Shown: positions 10,766-23,480, counted from the first letter of the stretch. The stretch: 64,000 bases of DNA from Dioscorea cayenensis subsp. rotundata (GCF_009730915.1 NC_052483.1:3100001-3164000); one strand, 5' to 3'. The notes: generated by a model not told the origin, from the sequence alone. Numbers and translations: made by a program.

Positions 10766-13156
10766 TAGGGGTGGCAATTCGTGTAAATGTGTCTAATTGT
10801 GTCATGTCAAAATAGGAATATAATACTAAAATGGTAGACACAGACACGACATGATAATTAATCCTGCTTGACTTCCTAAACACATACACGACCCATATAT
10901 GAAGCATGTAACACGATACGACCCACTTAACCAGCTTAATCTGTAATTAGGTGACAACGCCCCTTGAGTATGTCCCACAAGTGCTCGGATTTGTCGAAGT
11001 AATAAATCCCAGATGAGTGGGTATCGTATCCACAGGGGTAGGGAATAAAAGTGAATAATAGTTGTGTAACAAGATGTAAGGTAAACAAAAGTAAAAGAGA
11101 CAAGAGAGAAAAGGCACAAGTAAAGGGGAGGTAAGGCAATCGATATAAATCGGGTACCTGGATATTGTTCCGCCTAGACAATCGTTTCAAGTACAAAAAC
11201 CCTCTAATATGCTTTCTAACTAATGTATTAATGAGTCATGGAGATCCTTCAATACATGATCCCAAATCTAAGGTCAACCATGCCTAACTCTATACATGTC
11301 CCGTAGTAGAAATTGAACAATCTCTCAAACTCGCACTCGTTTAGAATCGTAATGAGTTCTATAGATTCCAAGTGATAAATCTTCTTCCTAGATGTAGACC
11401 TAACCCTTTGGTCCAGGTGAAAGGTCCCTAGTCACAATTAAGCCCTAGGTGCTAAAATCACTTCAACACTTCACTCCGTTGCCTCTACAACTAAGCCCCA
11501 GTGGAAGGTCATCCCTTAGCCTATTCACTCTACTATGACCGCAAAGAACTTGAGGAAATGGAGGTAGGATGAATCACACCGGAGGGGAAAGGGGACGCTT
11601 CGCTACCTCTCGACTCACCCTCTCAACCCTCTCCAATCTAGCTTTGTCTAACTCTCGTGGTGTGTCACTCACTTACAAGTGTTGCCAAAAAAAACTCTCA
11701 ACCCTAGTGTCACTCTAAAGGAGTATTCAAACAATCAAGCATACAAGATTGGAACTCAATTAACACATCAATTAATGAAAGTAATATAACAAGGTTTAAT
11801 GAAACAAATACATCATAGGGTTCACAAATCCAAGTACCCACTAGGGGGTTTAGCTCTCCATGGAGCTAGTTACAATCAATGAAATCAAATGTAAAAACAA
11901 GTAATCCATAGAAAACCCCCTCGGTAGTCGTGACGATGGTCTTGTGGAGAAGCCTCTACTCGTCCAAGGGTCCCTTTGTCCGGCCTAGGATACACCTCGC
12001 CGGATCAATGCCGACAAAAGCTCTCCCACTAACCTTCTTTCCAAACGAAGCACGATGTCGGAGCCATAGAACCTATCCCAATCCCTAGCCAATATCTCTC
12101 CAAACCCTAGCTGCCGCCCTCTCTCAAGTTGGGGAAAAGATGGAGAAAAGAATGTTGGAATCGGGGCTGAAATCGGGCATCCACACGACCCGTGTGGATT
12201 CTCCACACGGGCATGGATAATTTCAACATGTCCGTGTGGATTCTTTGGAATTCTCTTTTTCGGCCAGCTCCAGTATCCTGCTATAGTACCTGTCTGAAAC
12301 ACTCCCGAATCCATATTTTCATCGAGGTAACGTACACGAGCACACATTTATGTCGTACGTCACTTTACTTCTTCAATAACGGCTTCATCGGTGAAGATCT
12401 TACTATTAATGCACAAGCCGGGATACTCGAATGTAACTGCCTTTGTGCCCCTCCAAATCATTGTGCTAACTTGAACACACGGAGGTTGGCACACATTCTC
12501 GCATCTTGAGCCCGACTTATGTCTTCGCGTTTGATCCTTCTCAAGATTTCCTCCAAATGGTGCATTCACGATCTACATTGGCTTCTTTCTCTGACATTCG
12601 GTTTCACAACCCTATATGCATGAAAGTAACATAAATGCACACATATTAGCGCTAAAACCTGATAAAAGTAATGCTCATCATAAGGAAAGAACACTTCGCA
12701 TTCTTATCACACAAGCACTTATCATTAGGTCATGTAACATGACACGACCCACTCAACACTCTTATAATTGGGTCATGTAACGCAACATAACCCATTTAAC
12801 CTATTTTTACACAAAATTAATAAATCAACAATGATAGCAAACTTGAATTAAATACAAAATATATAAGTTCAAAATCCAACAAACACATAATGATACTTAA
12901 GTCCAATGTACATAAGTACTTTAATATCTAAAATCCAATCTATATTGGCTATAATTACTTTTTTTACCTTTATATTTGTGTTAATCGTGCCTTACACCGG
13001 TTGACACGAATACGACACAAAACCGTTTAATTTAAGCTTGTTTCAATCATGTCAACCAGTTTATGATACGAACCCATATATGCTAAACCCATACACGCTA
13101 TAAACTGTGTTGTGACGTGTCTTGTAATTGTGTCAGTACCCATTTTACCACCCCTA
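10766..13156. mobile_element. hAT-like MITE, interrupted by a solo LTR
   Basis: The left end reads TAGGGGTGGCAATTCGTGT and the right end, inverted, reads TAGGGGTGGTAAAATGGGT. Subterminal sequence on both sides repeats words such as ACACGACCCA and GTGTC. TAGGGGTGGCAA-type termini are typical of hAT-family elements. With the nested solo LTR (10952-12724) removed, about 620 bp remain and there is no transposase. The flanking 8-mers TTGATCAT and TTAATTGT agree at only 5 of 8 positions, so the target duplication is weak evidence. Confidence 0.65.
10952..12724 (-). mobile_element. Complete solo LTR of a gypsy-type element (copy 2)
   Basis: A 1773-bp non-coding element starts TGACAACGCCCC and ends CACTTATCA. 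It is flanked by a perfect 5-bp duplication, TTAGG, at 10947-10951 and 12725-12729. TG...CA ends, a 5-bp duplication and no internal region define a solo LTR left by unequal recombination. Read on the minus strand it starts TGATAAGTGC and has a CCCTGTGGATA block near its 3' end, as in the gypsy LTR at 7568. It shares most of its length with copy 1 (2140-3935) and copy 3 (about 29750-31525). The frames inside (for example 11985-12347 minus) are not genes. Confidence 0.88.
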
Positions 13157-13454
13157 TTAATTGTTACAATCGTAAAGTAATATCATCATTAGGCAAAATT
13201 ACTAAAGCACATAAATTTATATGTTTAGGAGTGATTGTTTGAGATATTGATATTTCATTTTTCCTTTGTATTATTTCGAATTCTTGATATTAATGCAAAA
13301 TTTCCATATATATATATAAGGAAAGACATCACTGATGATTTATTGTTGGAAGATTTTCTCAATATACTATACAAAGAATCACAATAAATGAACCAACGAA
13401 CCAAAGAATCAAATTCAATATGACCAACATGAAATGAATAGCCCAATGTTTAAT
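13157..13454. other. XTH downstream region
   Basis: AT-rich sequence between the hAT-like MITE and the XTH stop codon. It should contain the XTH 3' UTR and polyadenylation site, but no single signal stands out. Confidence 0.5.
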
Positions 13455-14562
13455 TTAGCGAGGACGACGAGTTGGACATTCTGCAGGAAGGCCCTGTGGG
13501 AACCTCTTGATATCAGCACAGTAGTCATAGATCATGTATTTCCTTTGCACCCACCTCATCCTCCTGTAACTCACTGAGTCCACTTCTTGATTTATCCATG
13601 CATTGTCTAATACGGAAGCTGTTTTCAATCTATTGCCGGGGCAACCGGAGCTCCCCGGAGAGATGACACAAGCATTGGCCCTATAGTTCTGGTAGTACGC
13701 AGTGAAGGGTGCCTGAGTCCAATTAGTCTTGACTCGTCCTCCCATTGTTGCCCAATCATCAGCATTCCAGAGGCTGGAGTACATCCTCATGGGTTGATCT
13801 TTAGGGAATCCAACTCCTCTCTCCTCCATGTTCTTGAAATCTCTTATTGGTATGTTATCAACCATGAATCTGCATGAAGGTAATTAGAGATCAAATCATT
13901 ATCAACAGATGAAATTATCTCCCTCAATCTACTTTATTAAGTGATCAACGATTTGGAAAATTAAGTAATATATAATAAAAGACACTTACATGATATGTTT
14001 GGGGTTCCAAACAATGGAGTAGGTGTGGAAGTCCTTGGTGGGGTCAAACCAAAGATGAAACTGCTGCTCTTTGTCACCCTTGCCTTGAGCAAACACATTG
14101 GTATGAAGAGTGTAAGGATTCCCACTGAGATTGCCAAGAAACTCAAAATCTATCTCATCATGTGCAGGCCCTTGTGAAGATAACTGCATGCATATATATC
14201 AACTATGATTAATTACCACTACTTCTTGACCACACATCCATGTTTAATTATATTGTCATGATGATGATTAAGAAGCTTACGAAGAAGGTGGTGACGGTGC
14301 CAGCAGAGTTTCCAGGGACGAGCTTGATCTGCATATCGATCCGGCCGAAGAGGTATTGGTTCTTTGACTGGAAGCCAGAACCGGAGTACATGTCAAGGGA
14401 GAGCGAGAGGAGGTTGGCATTGTTGAGGAACTTGCCACGGCCATCTCCCCAACTAATTTCCAGATCTCTGTCCATGTTGTCACCAATGGCGAAGCTCACT
14501 AAAGATGAAAATGTTAAAGAGATTAAGAAAACTAAGACTAATGGAGAAGTGGTGGAAGTCAT
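13455..14562 (-). CDS. XTH: Xyloglucan endotransglucosylase/hydrolase (three exons, complete CDS)
   Basis: GH16-family enzyme that cuts and religates xyloglucan chains in the plant cell wall. Exons on the minus strand are 14562-14281, 14183-13990 and 13869-13455, with GT-AG borders; they give 891 nt, 296 aa plus stop, the usual XTH length. The start ATG at 14562-14560 is followed by a hydrophobic secretion signal (about residues 8-26). Exon 2 carries the catalytic motif [10 protein letters not shown]; by position the nucleophile is E104 and the acid/base E108. It is followed by the conserved N-glycosylation site N112-L-S. Exon 3 has the Trp-rich [10 protein letters not shown] segment and the XTH C-terminal extension with paired cysteines (ANAC...GCPG and YDYC...AEC). 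Only seven bases upstream of the ATG remain before the N gap, so the promoter and 5' UTR are missing. The subgroup cannot be fixed by eye. Confidence 0.96.
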
Positions 14563-14569
14563 CGTTGGA

Positions 14570-15569
14570 NNNNNNNNNNNNNNNNNNNNNNNNNNNNNNN
14601 NNNNNNNNNNNNNNNNNNNNNNNNNNNNNNNNNNNNNNNNNNNNNNNNNNNNNNNNNNNNNNNNNNNNNNNNNNNNNNNNNNNNNNNNNNNNNNNNNNNN
14701 NNNNNNNNNNNNNNNNNNNNNNNNNNNNNNNNNNNNNNNNNNNNNNNNNNNNNNNNNNNNNNNNNNNNNNNNNNNNNNNNNNNNNNNNNNNNNNNNNNNN
14801 NNNNNNNNNNNNNNNNNNNNNNNNNNNNNNNNNNNNNNNNNNNNNNNNNNNNNNNNNNNNNNNNNNNNNNNNNNNNNNNNNNNNNNNNNNNNNNNNNNNN
14901 NNNNNNNNNNNNNNNNNNNNNNNNNNNNNNNNNNNNNNNNNNNNNNNNNNNNNNNNNNNNNNNNNNNNNNNNNNNNNNNNNNNNNNNNNNNNNNNNNNNN
15001 NNNNNNNNNNNNNNNNNNNNNNNNNNNNNNNNNNNNNNNNNNNNNNNNNNNNNNNNNNNNNNNNNNNNNNNNNNNNNNNNNNNNNNNNNNNNNNNNNNNN
15101 NNNNNNNNNNNNNNNNNNNNNNNNNNNNNNNNNNNNNNNNNNNNNNNNNNNNNNNNNNNNNNNNNNNNNNNNNNNNNNNNNNNNNNNNNNNNNNNNNNNN
15201 NNNNNNNNNNNNNNNNNNNNNNNNNNNNNNNNNNNNNNNNNNNNNNNNNNNNNNNNNNNNNNNNNNNNNNNNNNNNNNNNNNNNNNNNNNNNNNNNNNNN
15301 NNNNNNNNNNNNNNNNNNNNNNNNNNNNNNNNNNNNNNNNNNNNNNNNNNNNNNNNNNNNNNNNNNNNNNNNNNNNNNNNNNNNNNNNNNNNNNNNNNNN
15401 NNNNNNNNNNNNNNNNNNNNNNNNNNNNNNNNNNNNNNNNNNNNNNNNNNNNNNNNNNNNNNNNNNNNNNNNNNNNNNNNNNNNNNNNNNNNNNNNNNNN
15501 NNNNNNNNNNNNNNNNNNNNNNNNNNNNNNNNNNNNNNNNNNNNNNNNNNNNNNNNNNNNNNNNNNNNN
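14570..15569. other. Assembly gap, exactly 1000 N
   Basis: A run of exactly 1000 Ns from 14570 to 15569. The round number suggests a nominal scaffold gap rather than a measured distance. Every open frame spanning it is meaningless. It removes the XTH promoter and abuts the corrupted arm of the inverted repeat. Confidence 0.98.
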
Positions 15570-17930
15570 ATGGAAGAGCGTATTGTCAGGTTTAAATGAT
15601 GACACACACGCCGCCCAACCGATAAACGCATACTCCGCACATCATGGAAAATCACCAGTTAACAGACCAAACGTTTTCAAACCCCACCCCACCGCCCGTG
15701 CGTTGATCGCCGCAACATTCAACGCACGGAAAATCGTTATCTGCAGCGCACTCGACACGCCCATTGCGGCAAAATGCCAACACCTTCGCAGCACGATGGC
15801 GTGAGGTCACCTCACCATCGGGTCACAGCTGGAGCATGATGAAGCCGACGTCCGAAAGGTTATCTGCAGAAAATCACAGAACCGTTACAAACCTTGACCG
15901 TATATCAGCAACCGTGCTGTCACCCAGAAAATCATAATCGTTAAACCCTGGACTGCATTTCGCGGGAGTTTGCAGAAGATTATGCAATTGTTCGTTATCC
16001 GATTGATCTTGATGAAGTTGCCGACAAACCATAAGATGATCGCACGTTTTGCCGCGGCAACCAGGCGTCAGTCACCATCTCATTGACATATCGTTTTGCA
16101 ATCACGAACGCCTGTCGAATCTCAGGTTACCTTGGCCTAGTCAACGTCATGAAAGTTTCAAAAACACATTAACACAAAGTTTCGCCCATATAAACCGCGC
16201 AAAAATACCCCAAATGACACCAACAATGAGCAACGTAACGACACCAACAAATGGAATGCAACAAATTCATAATATTTCATGAGCAATCATTAATTGGTCA
16301 CATCTTGAAAATCAAACGTCACAGCCTGTTGGGCACTGAAATACCACCTCGCCTGTGCCACTTAACGCAGCCATCTGCCTGAAAGAAAGATTGAGCTCAG
16401 CGAGAGTTCCACTTACATCATTCTGTTTTCCACTTATAGTAAAGAAGAAAAAGGTCAGGTCATCAATATCAATTCTTTTTGAAGGTAAGACCGATCTCAT
16501 TTTCAAAACAAAGATCAACTCATTTTCTATGCCTGAGCCTCTCCGTAATGTCGCATGGAAGCCGTCTTGAAAGAACTCCTGCACGGACGAGCTCATGGCC
16601 CTCTGGGCTCACACTCACATAACACATCCATTGGCCTCATCTCATTCTCATCTCTCGTGCCTCCACAGCATTCCCACCTCATAAGTAATCCGGTCTTGCG
16701 CCATCGAGGATCTCCACCTTTTGATGCATACACAAAAATAAAAATAAAATTTCCGCTCCCCATGTTTTCATAATCACCTTATTGCATATTGACAGTCATC
16801 TGGCCTGCAATCCTTCCTTTTTCACCACAGTCCTGGCCAGCCAAGTCAATCAGCAGAGACCCTGTTAATGAGAAAGAAATCTCGAAAATGTATTCATAAT
16901 CAACACAAAAAAAGAAAAGGAGAATAAGAAAGACAGCAGTCAATAATGTGTCAAATATACTTGGCGAGTTATCAGAATGACGCACACATACTTTTCGAGC
17001 AACAGGCCCCTCAATAGAATTTCATCAAAAATTAATTTATTCTGGATCAATCAGTACTTCAACGGTCATCATAGCTTTACACGTGTTGCCTTTGAGTAAA
17101 ATGGTCAACAGTCGATAATCACAATATATATGTTATTGGCTCTACACCATTTTTACAGCATTGCCGTTGCCTTCCACACGTTATGTCCAGTCGAACATGA
17201 CAGCAGCGATTCAAGATCAATACATACTCTACGCAATGAGCAGCATCACGATGAAAATACCATTAAAAATATGAATATCGCGGATTTTTTTCGCCGTACT
17301 GCAACACAAAGATCAACGGTTTATAATTCATTTTACCGTTGCATGACCGGTATGGATAAGACAAAAGATGAAAATGAGTCAAAATCGATATTATTACGGC
17401 AAAATATATTGTGCATCACCCTTGCATCGCATCAGCCATCACAGAGCTTTGTAAAAGACTATTTTAAAAGGACAATGGGGGAAAAGACAACAAAAGAGCA
17501 AGAAATCGACTCATCAGTAGTACCAACGCACCGAGCAACGCCCACACGAACAAACCGTCATTCAAACAATCTTTATCGCCCACAGCCAGCGAAAGCCCGC
17601 CAGCCCAGCAGGCCCAACGCAAGACCACTCTAAGATCATTAGCCCAGGTCTTTGACAAACTGAAGAAAGACTTGCACCGCATCTGTGTCTCCGGCAGCCT
17701 GTAATCTCAACCAGTTCCTGTTTTACAAACTTCAACTTAACTCATCTCACATCTTCAGATTGCCGAAAGAGTTACAGCATACACCCCAGAGTAAAAGATG
17801 AACTGCGGAAGACATCAGTTATTAGAAAGAGCCAGCTCGATTGTCACAGCGCTGTCAGGCGAAAGTCCTCTGCCCGGAGCCCAGTGGCTTTGCTCGCCTG
17901 GCGGTTATCACTGCTAAATTTAAAACATAA
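15570..17930. repeat. Outer left arm of giant inverted repeat: corrupted copy
   Basis: This stretch looks unlike the rest of the window: GC-richer, with bacterial-looking words (for example GCCGCGGCAACCAG) and frames of up to 167 codons. It is nevertheless a degraded reverse-complement copy of about 20850-23735. Anchors: 15586 onward encodes GLNDDTH then NRPNV, as does the minus strand at about 23731-23630. At 15850-15966 two GAAAATCA words 58 bp apart mirror the 67-bp tandem duplication at 23281-23410. 17350-17480 (GATGAAAATGAGTC, then ACTATTTTAAAAG) mirrors 21400-21580. 17860-17940 mirrors 20830-20940. The frames here should not be annotated as genes. I infer an uncorrected or mis-corrected long-read segment. 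Confidence 0.8.
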
Positions 17931-19400
17931 AAGTAACAAAAATCAACCCAAACTAAAATTATAAAGAAAAATCGCCAACATTTGCAAAATTTACACCTTT
18001 AAGGTAAGCAAATGCACCACATACAAATAATCAATTAAATTGGATAATACTATATATTCAGAACAATCCACAGCCGCAACAAACAATACAAACTAGAAAC
18101 ACACGCAAGCAAACAATACTGAGAGCAATTTCTCAAAGTACAAAAGAGATAACAAAGAATATATTGCATGGATATAACCGGGTTAAGTATATTCAATGGT
18201 GCTCAATAGAAATATCATACTATGATAGAGAGATTCTTTATATCCTTGAAGGAATAGAAAATTTTGAAATACATTTAATATCCCATAAATTTATGATCTG
18301 ACAGAGAGTAAAATTTTAAGCCATTTTGTCCAGTTAGAAAGGTCAAACGATTAAACATCAGAAGGTTAAGAAAATTACAAAACAAAGGTATAATTTTGAA
18401 AGTAGAGTATACTCAAGGATGCAAAACATTATTTTGCAGATTCATCAAAAAGAGAATTTGCTCCAAAACAATAATGAAAGCTCAAATACAAAAATCTATT
18501 TACTAAGTGACAGAAATACTCTAAGAGCTAAGAAGTTCAAGAATTAAGAGAAAAATTTAAGACAGGAAAGGAAAAGGAAGAAGAAAGTAAGATGAGTAAA
18601 TAAATGGATATTTTACTATGGAGTAAGTATCATTTGTAGATGCAAAATTACATACTTCAATTAATATTGAAGGATAAGGTATAGTAGATGAATTATTTGC
18701 ATATTCACGAATAACTATAATAAATGTACCATCTATGGGAATTCTAGTCAAAGAATTATTTGACGTTGGTTTAATTAGTAATATTTATCCAAATAAACAA
18801 TATTGACTACAATATCTCCCATTCAAAATAAAAAAGCCATAATTAAAAGAAATATGCAGAGAAAATATCGTTATAGTATTTAGCGAGTTAGAAAGTATGG
18901 CAGCATTTCAACTCTGATATCCCGCTGACGTTACAATAGCTGAATACAGTATGACAGGATGATTTCCAAGCAAGCATTGCAACAAGTATGTAGTATGAAG
19001 AATATTATGCTTATACTAAAAAAACAAAAAATGAAAGGACAAGAAGTCTTTGTCATATATCAAAAGCTCCAGAAGCTTTTCAATGAAGGTATTGGAGAAA
19101 TGCTTACTGCAAAAGGTACATACGGAGTTTTCTTTGAAAATAAGAAAATTACGATGAGTTAGTAAGATGCAGATTATCTTGAAATATGGGCAAAATATAT
19201 ATATATATATATAGAAAAAGAAAATGTGAATGCGTCAGCCACTACTAAGTCTTTTCTAAAAGATTACTTTGAAGAAGATATGACGGATGAAAACAAACAA
19301 AAAAGAGACAAAAGATATAAGAAGGAATAAAGAAGGAAGAAGACAAAGAAGATGATAAAAAGAACTAGAAGATAAAAAGTAGAAGACAAAGAAAATAAGA
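17931..19400. repeat. Inner left arm of giant inverted repeat
   Basis: This arm is the near-identical reverse complement of about 19430-20870. For example 18400-18490 matches 20290-20385 inverted, including the long run from TACTCAAGGATGCAAAACAT to CCAAAACAATAATGAAAGCTC. The differences are mostly one- to three-base insertions and deletions (ACAAAGGTATAAT against ACATATAAT), the pattern of long-read errors. Its content is endogenous-pararetrovirus-like: a charged coiled-coil stretch, a segment reading ELFDVGLISNIYPNKQY at about 18750-18805, and SFLKDYFEED near 19250-19275. Stops interrupt all frames. The axis lies near 19400-19420. Confidence 0.85.
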
Positions 19401-19429
19401 TTAGAATTCTTTCTTCTTATCTTAGCTTT

Positions 19430-22400
19430 TTTATATCTTATTTTTTTTATCATCGTTCTTTCCTTCTTTATTCATTCTTATTCTCTTTCTCTTCCTTTCT
19501 CTTTATTCCTTCTATCTGTCTCATTTTTGCTTTGTTTTCATCCATCATATCTTCTTCAAACTAATCTTTTATAAAAGCTTTGGTGGTGGCTGAAACTTAC
19601 ATTTTTCGTTTTTCTATATATATATATATATATATTTTCATTTATCTCAAGATAATTTGCATCTTGCTAACACATCGTAATTTTTTTATCTTATCTATAT
19701 GTGCCTTTTGCCGTAAGCATTTTTCCAATGCCTTCATTGAAAAGCTTTTGGAGCTTTTGATATATGACAAAGAATCCTTGTGCTCTCATATTTTTGATTG
19801 TATAATCATCATATTCTTCACATTACATACTTGTTGCAATGTTTGCTTGAAATCCTCTCTTACTATATCCAACTATTATTAAATATTCAGTGGGATATTA
19901 AGGATAAAATTCTGCCATACTACTAACAAAATAAATATAGAACCGATATTTTCTATGGGAGATATTGTAGTACTTGATATTGTTCATCTGGATAAATATT
20001 ACTGATTAAACCAAAATCAAATAATTCTTTAACTAGAATTCCTATTGACTGTACATTTATCATAGTTATTCGCAGATATGCTAATAATTCATCTGCAATA
20101 TATTATCCTTTAATATTAATTAAAGTATGTAATGTTTGCATCCACTTATGGTATTTACTGCATAGTAAAATAATCATTTCATTGTTGATCTTACTTTCTT
20201 CTTCCTTCTCCTTTTCTGTCTTGCATTTTTCTTGTAATTCTTGAACTTCTTGCTCAAGAATTTCTATCCTTAGTAAAAGATTTTGTATTTGAGCTTTCAT
20301 TATTGTTTTGGAGCAAATTCTCTTTTTGATGAATCTGCAAAATAATGTTTTGCATCCTTGAGTATACTCTATTTCAAAATTATATGTTTTGTAATTTTAT
20401 AACCTTCTTATGTTTAATGTTGACCTTTCTAACTTTTTTTTTTGGACAAACTACTTAAAATTTTTACTATCTACTCGAATCATAAATTTATGGGATATTA
20501 AATGTATTTCAAAATTTTCTATTCCTTCAAGGATATAAAGAATCTCTCTATCATAGTATGATATTTCTATTGAGCACCATTGAATATACTTGATTTATAT
20601 CATGCAATATATTCTTTGTTATCTCTTTTGTACTTTGAGAATTGCTCTCCAATATTATTTACTTGCATATGTTTCTAAATTTTATTATTGTTTGTGCAAC
20701 TATTAGATTGTTCTGAATATATAGTATTATCCAATTTAATTGATTATTTGTATGTGAATTTGCATTTTTGCTTACCTTAAAAGGTGTAAATTTTGCAAAT
20801 GTTAATGATTTTTCTTTATAATTTTAGTTTGGAGGTTGATTTTTATTACTATTTTATGTTTTTAAATTTGCTTGAGGCAGTGCCATAGCATTTGAGTGAA
20901 ATAGAAACCACCTATTAGATCGAACTAGAGGATTTCCTTGTTCGTTGGTATATTGATAATCAAAGCTAGTGCTCTAATAAGCTTATTCTCTATTCACCAC
21001 AACCCTAGTTCGTTCTTTACTCTAGGGTGTATACTACATAACTTCTTTCAACTAATCTGAAGATAGCAAGATAGGTTAAAGTTTATTAAATAACAAAATA
21101 AAAGTTTATAAAGCAAGAACTGAAGATATAAAGATTACAAACTTACTTGGAGACTTTGAATACTTGAGTGCAAGTCTCTTTGGATTTTTATCAAAGAAAA
21201 CCTAGAGCTAATAATTCTTAGAAGTGGAAGTCTTACGTTGTTTGATACTTTCTCTCCATTTCTTGAGCTCCTATTTTCCTTCTTTATATAGGCGATAAAA
21301 GTTGTTTGAATTATTGGTTTATTTCATTATGGGTGACATTCTTCAGTGCATTTGAATTTTCTTTTGAGAAAGTAAAGTCGGTTCTTATCTTTTTTGTTGT
21401 CTTTCCCCATTATGTCACTTTTAAAATAGTTCTCACAAAAGCGTAGTGTGGTCGATACATCTCACAAGGTATTTTAATATATTTTTACCCATATGTGTGG
21501 GATAATCAGTTAGAATTTTCGACTCATTTTCATCTGTCTCATCCATACGGTCCTTTAAGCAAAGAATACGCTATGTACCTTCACTGATAATCTTTTGTAT
21601 GAAGCACAGCTTACTTTGGTGCTCTCATATTTTTAATAGTATTTTCATCGTATTCTATATATTGCATAGAAGTATATATTTGATCTTGAAATCCTTTTTT
21701 ACTATATCCTTGTTCAGCTGGATAACGTGGGTGGAATTTAGCAACAATGCTAATAAAATGGATATAAAATTAATATATATATATATATATATATATATTG
21801 TGAATTATGTTTTATTATTGTTTTTTATACTTTCTAAAGGTATACATTGTAAAATACTATATTGTTCATTGGGATAGATATTACTAATTAATCCAAAATA
21901 AATTAATTTTTTTATTAGAATTTCTATTGGGGATAAGTTTATGATTGTTACTTGGAGGATAGATTAATAATTTAACTATTCTCTTTTCTTTATATTTATA
22001 AAAGTATGTAACTTTTGCATCCATTTATGATACTTAACTCGCCAAAATTATATTTATTTTATTATTGATACTTTTATCTTTCTTATTCTCCTTTTCTTTT
22101 TTTTTTAATATTTGATTGTAAATTTTTATTTCTTTTTCAAGGATTTCTACTCTCAGTAGCAAATTCTGCAATTGATTGTGATGTCCAACTAAGCATTTAA
22201 TAACAATAGGATATGGTGAAAAAAAAGAAAAAGGATTGCAAGGTAGAATGGCTATGTCTATGCAATATGAATAAAATGATGATTATACTATTAAAACTAT
22301 GAGAGCGGAAGAATTTTATTTTATTTTATTTTTTGTGCTATACATCAAAAAATTTAGAAGATCCTCAATGAAAGCACAAGGTAGTTACTTATAGGGTAGA

Positions 22401-23039
22401 ATGTATGGAGTATTTTTTGAAGATAAAAGAATGAAGATGAGCCAATAAGATGCATATTAAGAAAGGCCATGTGAATGCATCCATTACAGGAGTTCTTTTT
22501 CAAGACTATTTTGCATGCGACATTACGGAGGAAAATGACATAGAAGATAAGAATTGATCTTTATTTTAAAAAGAAAGATCAATTCTTGCCTTCAAAAAAG
22601 AATATTTATTTTATTATTGATATTTTTATTTTTCTTTTTCTCCTTTTCCTTATAAGTGGAAAACCTAGAGCTAATGATATTTATAAGTGGAACTCTCGTA
22701 TTTTTTCTGTCTTTTCCTTCCCCTTTTGAGCTCCAATCTTTCTTCTTTCAGGCGATTAAGTTGCATTAAAAATTATTGCTTTATTTCATCATGGGTGACC
22801 TTCTTCAGTATACTTAGCACAAATATATTTGTTTAATTTTCAAAATGTATTAATTAATAATTACTCATGAAAAATATATTATAAATTTTATTTACATTCC
22901 ATTTTGTTAGTGTCATTTACAACATTTTTCATTGTTGGTGTCATTTAGAACATTTTTTACACGGACACATATATAAATCTTTCTACTAAGCTTTGTGTTA
23001 ATATATTTTTAAGCTTTCATAAGCATTGACTAAATAAAA
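19430..23039 (-). repeat. Right arm of inverted repeat; pararetrovirus-like remnant
   Basis: This is the cleaner arm of the inverted repeat; the part matching the left arm extends to about 23735, into the Harbinger element beyond. On the minus strand 20300-20103 reads a coiled-coil protein piece (LLLRIEILEQEVQELQEK, then SKYHKWMQTLHTLINIKG). It is followed with stops by a FGLISNIYP segment at about 20000. Similar segments occur at 18.75 kb and 60.8 kb, so this is a dispersed family. A related block repeats inside the arm: 21190-21345 and 22660-22815 share AAAACCTAGAGCTAAT and TTTATTTCAT, then GGGTGAC. No intact ORF. I read it as an endogenous pararetrovirus-like or related retroelement remnant; the assignment is tentative. 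Confidence 0.5.
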
Positions 23040-23280
23040 AATAACCTAAATTCAACAAATAAAACATTCATGTTACAAGCTGATATATATCAATAGTCTC
23101 AAATGACAACATATAGTTTGCCACTAACTACAACAAAAACGACACCAATCTATCTTATGTAGTTTGTCAACAACTACATCAAGATCCAATCAAAAGTTAG
23201 CTTGAAACAAAATTTACATCATCTTGCAAAATATACATCCATAGATACATCATCTTCGAGAAAGATATATATCTCCCATA

Positions 23281-23412
23281 CAATCCAAAGTTTATGGAAA
23301 TTCTATGATTTTCCTCACAAAAGATAGCCTTTGGACACTATTCTATACAATCCAAAGTTTATGGCAATTCTATGATTTTCCTCACAAAAGATAGCCTTTG
23401 GACACTATTCAA
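23281..23412. repeat. 67-bp tandem duplication
   Basis: Two units starting at 23281 and 23348, each beginning CAATCCAAAGTTTATGG and running through GATAGCCTTTGGACACTATTC, differ by about one base before the junction. The corrupted left arm retains a counterpart at about 15850-15966, so the duplication predates or accompanied the inverted copy. Confidence 0.9.
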
Positions 23413-23480
23413 CTCCCAAAAAGTAGTTCTCATACTCAAGCTTATGAGAAAACTTGATCATTAAGTCAACCTCCTAAAAT

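Noticed and set aside
10958..11060. Short box GTCGAAGTAATAAA plus ATCCACAGGG as a pol III promoter of a SINE
   Set aside because: It also occurs inverted near the end of the gypsy LTR at 7568 and in all the solo LTRs, so it is part of LTR structure.
11985..12509. Overlapping frames of 105-120 codons on both strands as host genes
   Set aside because: They fall inside a solo LTR with defined ends and a 5-bp duplication, and show no domain.
13961..14177. Alternative frames overlapping XTH exon 2
   Set aside because: They are shadows; the true exon is fixed by GT-AG borders and the [10 protein letters not shown] motif.
14240..15655. Long open frames on both strands (348-451 codons)
   Set aside because: They consist mostly of Ns from the 1000-base gap and have no meaning.
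17130..17633. 167-codon frame as a bacterial or viral gene
   Set aside because: It lies in the corrupted mirrored arm and aligns with inverted 21400-21580; the frame is a product of altered sequence.
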